Shown: piece by piece, positions 6,446 through 12,156 of the stretch | Layout: each line of letters starts with the position of its first letter | Position numbering within the stretch: position 1 is the first letter of the stretch | Assembly: GCA_016931365.1 (NCBI GenBank) | Contig: JAFGEY010000126.1 | Coordinates: forward strand, 1-14,179 | Source: Anaerolineae bacterium | GTDB taxonomy: Bacteria; Chloroflexota; Anaerolineae; JAFGEY01 | Length of the DNA stretch: 14,179 nt | Direction of reading: 5' to 3' | The notes under the pieces: generated by a model | The model's database searches: none | Told to the model about the DNA's origin: nothing | What the model saw: only the letters and a program-made list of their open reading frames with translations | Position numbers and translations under genes: made by a program

Positions 6446-7072
6446 TCAGTCCGCAAAAGCGGCCAGAATCTCTTGCACGGACAACCCTCGCTCCAACAAG
6501 CGGCGCTTTAGGCGCTGCCGGGCATCGTGCAAGAGCTTGTACAGTGCGTTATGATTGGTGCCCATCCGGCTGGCGACCTCTTCCAGGGGCATCCCCCACA
6601 CCTTGATTGCGGTCAAGACCTGGCGCTGTTTTTCTGTTAAATCGTCCATAATCGCCTTATGCAACGTGGCGATCAATTCTTGTTGTACCGTCTGCTGTTC
6701 AGTGCCCACCGACGGATCGGTCCAGGATCGCGGCGTAAAATCACCCTCCATCTCACTCGTCAGGTCTTCAAGTGAGACGTCTTGCCAGCGTCGTCGGCGT
6801 AACTCGGTGAATGCCACATTCACGGCGACTTTGAGCGCCCAGGTTGTGAATTGGCTCTCGCCGCGAAACGAATCCAGCCCGGCCAGAATTTTGACCAGTG
6901 CATCCTGCGCAAAGTCCTCCAGATCATCCGGACGAACGTCGCCACGGCTGGAAAGGGCATAACCCAACCCACGCACAAGCAGCGCGCGCAAATCATCCAG
7001 AGCGACGATATGTTCGGGATCGGCTGGCTGGCTCAACGCCTGTACCCATTGTACATTGTCACGGACTTTCAA
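6446..7072 (-). CDS. ECF-type RNA polymerase sigma factor
   Basis: A 208-residue sigma-70-family factor of the extracytoplasmic-function type, which directs RNA polymerase to stress-regulon promoters. Region 2 (about 25-96) includes DLEDFAQDALVKILAGLDSF and FTTWALKVAVNVAFTELRRR, which bind core polymerase and the -10 element. Region 4 (about 132-193) includes LTEKQRQVLTAIKVWGMPLE and a helix-turn-helix ending NALYKLLHDARQRLKRRL, which binds the -35 element. No region 3 or 1.1 is present. The start is a TTG at 7072, chosen because GGGGAGG stands seven bases upstream and no better ATG lies near. It is the first gene of a unit with the anti-sigma and ccdA-like genes. No convincing promoter could be picked out in 7073-7218; ECF factors often drive their own gene, but I cannot show that here. 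Confidence 0.9.
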   Translation of the reverse strand: MKVRDNVQWVQALSQPADPEHIVALDDLRALLVRGLGYALSSRGDVRPDDLEDFAQDALVKILAGLDSFRGESQFTTWALKVAVNVAFTELRRRRWQDVSLEDLTSEMEGDFTPRSWTDPSVGTEQQTVQQELIATLHKAIMDDLTEKQRQVLTAIKVWGMPLEEVASRMGTNHNALYKLLHDARQRLKRRLLERGLSVQEILAAFAD

Positions 7073-7218
7073 AACAACGCCTCCCCATCACACACCCGGT
7101 TCGCTTGAGCCGTGTCCTACCATAACGACATGGTGAATGCTTATTCGGAACAAGCACACTCTAGTCGCACCATCCTCCATGCCTGGCTTGGGACGGGACG
7201 CACGCGATCAACCGATCA

Positions 7219-8007
7219 TCAGTGGCCATCCAACGCCTTGCGCATTTCCTCACCGCTGCTGCGCCACCATTCGAACAAAATCGACGTGTCGGTGTTCAGG
7301 CTGAAATGGCGCACACCCAGGTCGAGGTAATAGCGCGCCTGATCCGGGCTGCCGATTTCGGCGCGGGGCGGCACACCCATCTTGATCGCTGTTTCGAACA
7401 CACGCTTTTCCGCGGCCTTGATCTCCGGCGAGCCGCGCTGCCCGGCCATACCGACGCTCATCGAATAATCCGACGGTCCCCACTGGATCATATCGATGCC
7501 CGGCACTGACAGAATTTCTTCCAACCGCTCGACGGCAGACTTTTTCTCGATCATGATCATAACCACCACATCGCGCAGGTATTGGACGTACTCTAAAGTG
7601 CCGCCATAGCCGGGCAGGGCAAATCGCCTTGCCCCAACGCCATGAATGCCGCCGTCTTCAGGCGTTTCCGGACGGGCAATCTTGACGCACTTTTCCACGT
7701 CTTCCACCGAGCGACAGTCGGTAAACAGCACGCCCTGAAACCCCGCGCCGATGCCGCGCTGGGCCAAAAAGCCGCGTGGCTCCTGATCGACCTTGATGAT
7801 GCTACTCATGTTGTACAGTTCGGCAGCGCGGCAAAAATCGTCGAGTGTGTACAGGTCAAACGGCCCGTACTCGGCCAAGAACTCGACATAGTCGTACATC
7901 CCTGTATGGCCGATCAATTCGACGATGGTCGGCCAGGTAGTGTTGAGCCGCGTACTCAGCGTCGGCTTGCCCGAATTCAACAACTCGCGGAATTTGTTGT
8001 GTCTCAT
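7219..8007 (-). CDS. HpcH/HpaI aldolase-family protein with altered active site
   Basis: A 262-residue member of the HpcH/HpaI (2-keto-3-deoxy acid aldolase / citrate-lyase-beta-like) TIM-barrel family, the usual length for class II HpaI-type aldolases. The two metal ligands are present: Glu154 (MIMIEKKSAVE) and Asp180 (QWGPSDYS), 26 residues apart as in HpaI. The segment that normally reads EHxP reads EYGP (Tyr47 in place of the catalytic His), and the usual Arg of the RV strand is Lys72 (IIKVDQEP). A metal-dependent enolate reaction on an oxo- or hydroxyacid is therefore likely, but the exact aldol substrate and even aldolase activity are open. It follows a 2-hydroxyacid dehydrogenase by 27 bp, so the two probably act on the same small organic acid. 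GGGAGG precedes the ATG. Confidence 0.85.
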   Translation of the reverse strand: MRHNKFRELLNSGKPTLSTRLNTTWPTIVELIGHTGMYDYVEFLAEYGPFDLYTLDDFCRAAELYNMSSIIKVDQEPRGFLAQRGIGAGFQGVLFTDCRSVEDVEKCVKIARPETPEDGGIHGVGARRFALPGYGGTLEYVQYLRDVVVMIMIEKKSAVERLEEILSVPGIDMIQWGPSDYSMSVGMAGQRGSPEIKAAEKRVFETAIKMGVPPRAEIGSPDQARYYLDLGVRHFSLNTDTSILFEWWRSSGEEMRKALDGH

Positions 8008-8034
8008 TTTGACCCTCCCTGTTGACTAGAATTA

Positions 8035-9012
8035 TTAATCTCGCCCTTTCCACACTTCGGGGTTGGCCAGATACTCTGGCTTTTCCCCGCGCAAGACCCG
8101 TAAAATGTCCTCGGCCACAGTCAGACCCATCAACTCGCGCGCTTCTTCGGTGAAACTGGCGACGTGCGGCGTGAGTACTGTATTGCCGAGTTGAAACAAG
8201 GGACTGTCAGGCCGGGGCGGCTCGGGATCGTACACATCGATGCCTGCGCCAAAGATGCGGCGTTCCCGTAGCACCTTGACCAGGGCCTCTTCATCGACCA
8301 CCGCTCCACGAGCGATGCTGATCAGGATCGCTTCCGGTTTCATCGCTGCTAGCACCGCACCATCGATCAAATGGTGGGTGTCCGGTGTCAGTGGCACGTG
8401 CAGCGAAAGCACGTCGACCATCCCGGCCAGGGCCAACAGGCTTTCGACCGGAGACGCGCCCCAGGCAGCGATTTGCTCTGAAGGCAGAAACGGGTCATAC
8501 ACATACACCACCATTTGCAGTGCATCGCGGCACATTTCGGCCAGGCGGCGGCCAATGCGTCCAAAGCCGACCACCCCCAGCGCCTTGCCGCGCATCTCGT
8601 GCCCACATTCCTCCAGTCGGTTGCGAATGACGAAATTGCCCGCGCGTGTGGCACTGTCCATCCTGGCAAGATGCCGGGCCGTGGCAAGCATTAAGGTCAG
8701 AGCATGTTCGGCGGTCGACTCGGTGGGGCCAAAAGGCGTGTAAACGACGGGTACACCATACGCGGTAGCAGCATCGAGATCGACGTTGTCGAGTCCCACG
8801 CCGTGTCGTCCCAACACCTTGAGGTTGGCGGCACAGTCGAATGCGGCAATGTCAAAGTCAAACCCGGCGCAGAGCAAGAACCCATCCAGGCCAGGCAGCA
8901 TATCGAACACCTGGGCAGAAGGTGCGGTAAAGGGCATCAACACGTTCACTTCTTGAGCCAGGCGATCTATTGCCTTGGCATGGATGGGGCGGTTGACGAG
9001 CACGGTTTTCAT
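8035..9012 (-). CDS. D-isomer-specific 2-hydroxyacid dehydrogenase
   Basis: A 325-residue NAD(P)-dependent oxidoreductase of the D-2-hydroxyacid dehydrogenase family, interconverting 2-oxo acids and D-2-hydroxy acids. The dinucleotide fold has VVGFGRIGRRLAEM (147-160) and an acidic Asp173 at the end of the next strand, which favours NAD over NADP. The catalytic triad is visible as Arg235 (SIARGAVVDEEAL), Glu264 (DVYDPEPP) and His283 (LTPHVAS). It resembles the catalytic part of phosphoglycerate dehydrogenase but lacks the C-terminal ACT/regulatory domain, and no serine pathway gene is near, so serA is not assigned. Being 27 bp upstream of the HpaI-like gene, it probably works on a 2-oxo acid consumed or made by that enzyme. 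The start has an excellent AAGGAGGT site. Confidence 0.92.
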   Translation of the reverse strand: MKTVLVNRPIHAKAIDRLAQEVNVLMPFTAPSAQVFDMLPGLDGFLLCAGFDFDIAAFDCAANLKVLGRHGVGLDNVDLDAATAYGVPVVYTPFGPTESTAEHALTLMLATARHLARMDSATRAGNFVIRNRLEECGHEMRGKALGVVGFGRIGRRLAEMCRDALQMVVYVYDPFLPSEQIAAWGASPVESLLALAGMVDVLSLHVPLTPDTHHLIDGAVLAAMKPEAILISIARGAVVDEEALVKVLRERRIFGAGIDVYDPEPPRPDSPLFQLGNTVLTPHVASFTEEARELMGLTVAEDILRVLRGEKPEYLANPEVWKGRD

Positions 9013-9051
9013 CGAGCGGACCTCCTTGTCGCGTTGGGGATTATTGGCTTC

Positions 9052-9080
9052 ACTTTACCACAACCTGTGCATTCCAGCAA
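9052..9080 (-). promoter_or_regulatory. Possible promoter of the dehydrogenase-aldolase unit
   Basis: On the minus strand TTGCTG (9080-9075) is followed after 17 bases by TAAAGT (9057-9052). Matches to consensus are only 3/6 and 4/6. The place, 40 bases before the start codon in the divergent gap, is right, but the signal is weak. Confidence 0.35.
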
Positions 9081-9094
9081 ATCGAAAAGCCAAT

Positions 9095-9123
9095 TTGTCC
9101 CCGCCGCCCAACGATGTTAAAAT
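9095..9123 (+). promoter_or_regulatory. Sigma70-type promoter of the glycosyltransferase gene
   Basis: TTGTCC (9095-9100, 4/6) and TAAAAT (9118-9123, 5/6) are spaced by 17 bases. Transcription would start near 9130, giving a leader of about 29 nt that contains the GAGG site. It lies back to back with the weaker minus-strand signal in the divergent gap 9013-9158. Confidence 0.55.
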
Positions 9124-9158
9124 GCAGCACTGGGGCAAAAATTTTTTGAGGCTAACCT

Positions 9159-10142
9159 GTGTGTAAATCCATCGATCTGTCAATCGTCATTGTCAACTGG
9201 AACGTGCGCGATCTGCTGCGCGCCTGCCTGAACTCAATTCTGAGCCAGGCCAGGCTTGTGTCCCAATATACCTGGGAGCTTGTCAGCACCACATATACTT
9301 GTGAAATCCTGGTTGTCGATTCGGCCTCGTCTGATGACAGCGCAGCAATGGTCGAGCGCGAATTTCCCGCCATCCGGCTCTGGGCCAGCGATGCCAACTT
9401 GGGCTACGCAGGCGGCAATAACCTGGGCATAGGCTACAGCCGCGGCCAGTACGTGCTGCTGCTTAACCCCGACACGGTGGTTCGCCCAGGCGCGCTGCAA
9501 ACGATGACCGCCTACCTCGATGCACACCCGGATGTGGGCGTACTTGGCCCGCGCCTCTATTATCCCGGCGGCACGCCGCTTGGTGAAACTCAATCTTCAC
9601 GCCGCCGCTTCCCCACCTTTGAAATTGCACTGATCGAAAGCACGTTCCTTGAGCAGTGGTTTCCCAATCACCCTGCACTGAAACGCTACCGCGTCCTCGA
9701 CCAGCCCGACGATGCCACCTGTGAAGTCGATTGGGTCACCGGTGCGTGCCTGCTGGTGCGCAAAACAGTTATCGATCAGGTCGGATTGATTGATGAAAAC
9801 TATTTTATGTACTCAGAAGAACTGGACTGGCAAAAGCGCATCCGGCAGGCCGGCTGGCGCGTCGTCTACCTGCCTCAGGCCGAAGTAATTCACTATGAAG
9901 GCAAAAGCAGCGAGCAGGTCGCGGCCTTTCGTGACATTCGCTTTCAAAAGAGCAAGATCCTTTATTTCAAAAGACATCACGGCAAATTCGTCGGCGAGAT
10001 GATCCGCTATTGGCTGCTCTTTCACTACCTTTACAAATGGAGCACTGATGCTGCCAAGTGGCTGCTGGGCCACAAACGCGCGTTGAGGCAGCAGCGAATG
10101 CAAATGTACGTCAAAGTGCTTCAAAGCCGCTTGAGGCTTTGA
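9159..10142 (+). CDS. Family 2 glycosyltransferase (rhamnosyltransferase-like)
   Basis: A 327-residue cytosolic or membrane-associated GT-A fold glycosyltransferase that should move a sugar from a nucleotide-sugar to a lipid-linked or polysaccharide acceptor. Family marks are the first strand LSIVIVNWNVRDLL (7-20), VVDSASSDDS (52-61), NLGYAGGNNLG (80-90), the DxD-equivalent LLLNPDTVV (100-108), WVTGACLLVRK (192-202) and EELDWQKRIRQAGW (220-233), the last holding the probable catalytic base. The pattern is that of WbbL-type rhamnosyltransferases, but the sugar cannot be told. The stretch 29-48 before the second strand is longer than usual. The C terminus is rich in aromatic and basic residues, with a hydrophobic stretch (283-292) that may touch the membrane. 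The start is GTG with GAGG seven bases upstream. It stands alone, without other surface-polysaccharide genes. Confidence 0.9.
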   Translation: MCKSIDLSIVIVNWNVRDLLRACLNSILSQARLVSQYTWELVSTTYTCEILVVDSASSDDSAAMVEREFPAIRLWASDANLGYAGGNNLGIGYSRGQYVLLLNPDTVVRPGALQTMTAYLDAHPDVGVLGPRLYYPGGTPLGETQSSRRRFPTFEIALIESTFLEQWFPNHPALKRYRVLDQPDDATCEVDWVTGACLLVRKTVIDQVGLIDENYFMYSEELDWQKRIRQAGWRVVYLPQAEVIHYEGKSSEQVAAFRDIRFQKSKILYFKRHHGKFVGEMIRYWLLFHYLYKWSTDAAKWLLGHKRALRQQRMQMYVKVLQSRLRL

Positions 10143-10146
10143 AAGC
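10118..10146 (+). other. Hairpin across the glycosyltransferase stop codon
   Basis: TTCAAAGCC (10120-10128) and GGCTTTGAA (10135-10143) form a perfect 9-bp stem with a 6-base loop, extendable by GC/GC past one bulged A. The stem includes the TGA stop. No T run follows, so it is not a classic rho-independent terminator. It could protect the 3' end of the mRNA or aid rho-dependent termination. Confidence 0.45.
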
Positions 10147-10203
10147 AAATTACGCGTTCGAAAAGCAAACTGCCCAGTGTTACCAAAGTGAAACCTGACG
10201 CTG

Positions 10204-10232
10204 TTGCCTCCCGCATCATTCTATGTTATACT
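10204..10232 (+). promoter_or_regulatory. Sigma70-type promoter of the GAF histidine kinase gene
   Basis: TTGCCT (10204-10209, 4/6) and TATACT (10227-10232, 5/6) are separated by exactly 17 bases. Transcription would begin near 10239, leaving a leader of about 74 nt before the GTG start at 10313. This unit probably includes iorA and iorB, since no terminator follows the kinase. Confidence 0.6.
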
Positions 10233-10312
10233 GAAATCGAGCGCCACAGATCACAGACAATGCACCACCGTTCGTTCTAGACTGTCGTCGCAATTCGATC
10301 AAGGAGTTTGAC

Positions 10313-12109
10313 GTGGGCCATCAAGTCGACCTGGAGCGCAGGATCGCCAACCTGGAAAAATTGATCCAGGTCACGCGTGCGCTGCGAGAGGCGTTTACCC
10401 TCGAAACGCTGCTTAACCAGATTATGAATATCATTGTCGAACTGGCCGACTGTGAAAAAAGCTCCATCTTGCTCACCGATCGCAAGACAGGCGAACTGCG
10501 TTTTGCCTCGGCTAGCGGCACGCAGTTCGACATGCTCAAAGATATCGTCGTTCCCCGTCAAGGCAGCATCGCCGGCACAGTAGTCACCACAGGCAAACCG
10601 GTTGTTGTCGGCAATGCCCAGGACGATCCCCGATTCTTCAAACAAGTCGACAAACGCATCGATCAGGTCACAGAAACGCTTATGGGCGTACCGATGGAGA
10701 TCGGCGGACGGATCATCGGTGTGCTGGAAGCCCTGAACAAGCGCAACGGGCTGCCCTTTGATGATGAAGACGTCGAAACGTTGTTGATGTTTGCGCCACA
10801 AGCCGCGGCAGCGATCGAGAATACGCGCCTGATCGAAGAACAGCAACAGCGTTTGGCCGACAATGAACTGATCCGCGAAGTCACCCTCACCCTAAGCCGC
10901 TTTATCCAACGAGAGCAACTCCTCGGCCAACTGGTTCTGGTTCTGGAAAACGACCTGGATTTGAGTCGCTTTGCCGTTTGGGTGCCAGACGCAGAACACG
11001 AAAACCTGGTCGCATCGATAGCCAAAGGCGTTGGCGAGATCGAAACACTGCCCCACTTTGCGATGGGCGACAACAATATCATCGGTCAGGTTGCGCTCAA
11101 ACAAGACAGCCTGCTCGTGCGCGATCTGTTCCAGACGCCCCAGCCGGGCGCGCTGCTCGCCGACACGCGCGCGCTGCTGGCCGTGCCCATGTTGTGCGGC
11201 GATGATATGGTCGGCGTGATCAGCGTAGAGAGCGCCCAGGCCAACGAATTCAGCGAGCGCGAAGAACGTATCCTCTTTGAAATTGCCCTGCAAACAGCGA
11301 TCGGCATTCGCCAGGCAGAACTATACGAAGCAAGCCTGCGCGCCAACCAGCTCAAGCAGGAATTCATCACCACCATGAGCCACGAACTGCGCACGCCGAT
11401 GACGGTGGTGATTGGTTCGTGCGAGATGATCTACCAAGGGGCCCTGGGCGCGATCAATGCCCCACAAAAGGAAACGCTCAAGATGGCGCTTGAGCGGGCC
11501 AACCTTTTGCTGCGGCTGCTCAACGATGTGCTCGACTTTTCCAAGATCGCTTCCGGCGACCTCAAGCTGTACCCGTCGCTAGTCAATGTATCCTCCGCGA
11601 TCCAGGCCGCCGTGCGCAAATATCAGAGCTATGCAGATCGCAAACGACAGCCGATCACCATCCACCCCGTACCGGCCGAATGTCAGCACATCATCGCCGA
11701 TGACAAGCGCGTGCGACAGATATTGGAGCATCTTGTCGATAATGCGATCAAGTTCAGCCCCGATGAACGCCCCATCGAGATCCGCACCGCCCTGCACAAA
11801 GACGATCCCGGCTACGTCTGCATTCAAGTCATCGATCAGGGCATCGGCATCCGCCCCCAAGATCAAACACTGGTCTTTGAAGACTTTCGCCAGCTCGACA
11901 ACTCGTTCACGCGCGACTATGGCGGGGCCGGGATGGGTCTGTCCATTTCCAAGCATTTGGTCGAGCTTCAGGGCGGCATAATTTGGGTTGAAAGCGAACC
12001 GGATCGGGGTAGCACCTTCTCCTTTATCCTTCCCCGCGCCCAAGAATCAAGCGGCCAGACGATGCAAATGCCGATTCCCGATTTGGACAAAGACTCGAAA
12101 AGTAGCTGA
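10313..12109 (+). CDS. Soluble GAF-GAF sensor histidine kinase
   Basis: A 598-residue cytosolic sensor kinase without membrane segments. A short coiled coil (1-30) leads into a first GAF domain (about 28-172, with GSIAGTVVTTGKPVVV and the closing GVPMEIGGRIIGVLEALNK). A second GAF domain follows (about 195-335, with LAVPMLCGDDMVGVISVES). Then come HisKA (SHELRTP, phospho-accepting His357) and HATPase_c, with the N box DNAIKF (476-481), DQGIGI (508-513) and GAGMGLSISKHL (538-549). GAF domains bind small ligands or haem/bilin. No conserved chromophore cysteine can be assigned, so the signal is unknown. No receiver domain is attached and no response regulator is in the window. The GTG start has AAGGAG six bases upstream. 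It is 47 bp before iorA on the same strand without a visible terminator, so it may be cotranscribed with that anaerobic enzyme. Confidence 0.92.
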   Translation: MGHQVDLERRIANLEKLIQVTRALREAFTLETLLNQIMNIIVELADCEKSSILLTDRKTGELRFASASGTQFDMLKDIVVPRQGSIAGTVVTTGKPVVVGNAQDDPRFFKQVDKRIDQVTETLMGVPMEIGGRIIGVLEALNKRNGLPFDDEDVETLLMFAPQAAAAIENTRLIEEQQQRLADNELIREVTLTLSRFIQREQLLGQLVLVLENDLDLSRFAVWVPDAEHENLVASIAKGVGEIETLPHFAMGDNNIIGQVALKQDSLLVRDLFQTPQPGALLADTRALLAVPMLCGDDMVGVISVESAQANEFSEREERILFEIALQTAIGIRQAELYEASLRANQLKQEFITTMSHELRTPMTVVIGSCEMIYQGALGAINAPQKETLKMALERANLLLRLLNDVLDFSKIASGDLKLYPSLVNVSSAIQAAVRKYQSYADRKRQPITIHPVPAECQHIIADDKRVRQILEHLVDNAIKFSPDERPIEIRTALHKDDPGYVCIQVIDQGIGIRPQDQTLVFEDFRQLDNSFTRDYGGAGMGLSISKHLVELQGGIIWVESEPDRGSTFSFILPRAQESSGQTMQMPIPDLDKDSKSS

Positions 12110-12156
12110 ATTTTTGCGCTAAAATACAATTTATATCGAAGAAAAGAGGTTCAACG

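Noticed and set aside
7073..7218. Promoter of the sigma operon or terminator of the aldolase unit
   Set aside because: Only short, poor matches (for example TATGGT without a -35 partner) and no stem longer than four base pairs could be found.
8035..9012. serA, phosphoglycerate dehydrogenase
   Set aside because: The protein lacks the C-terminal regulatory/ACT part and is next to an HpaI-like gene, with no serine biosynthesis gene around, so the general family name is safer.
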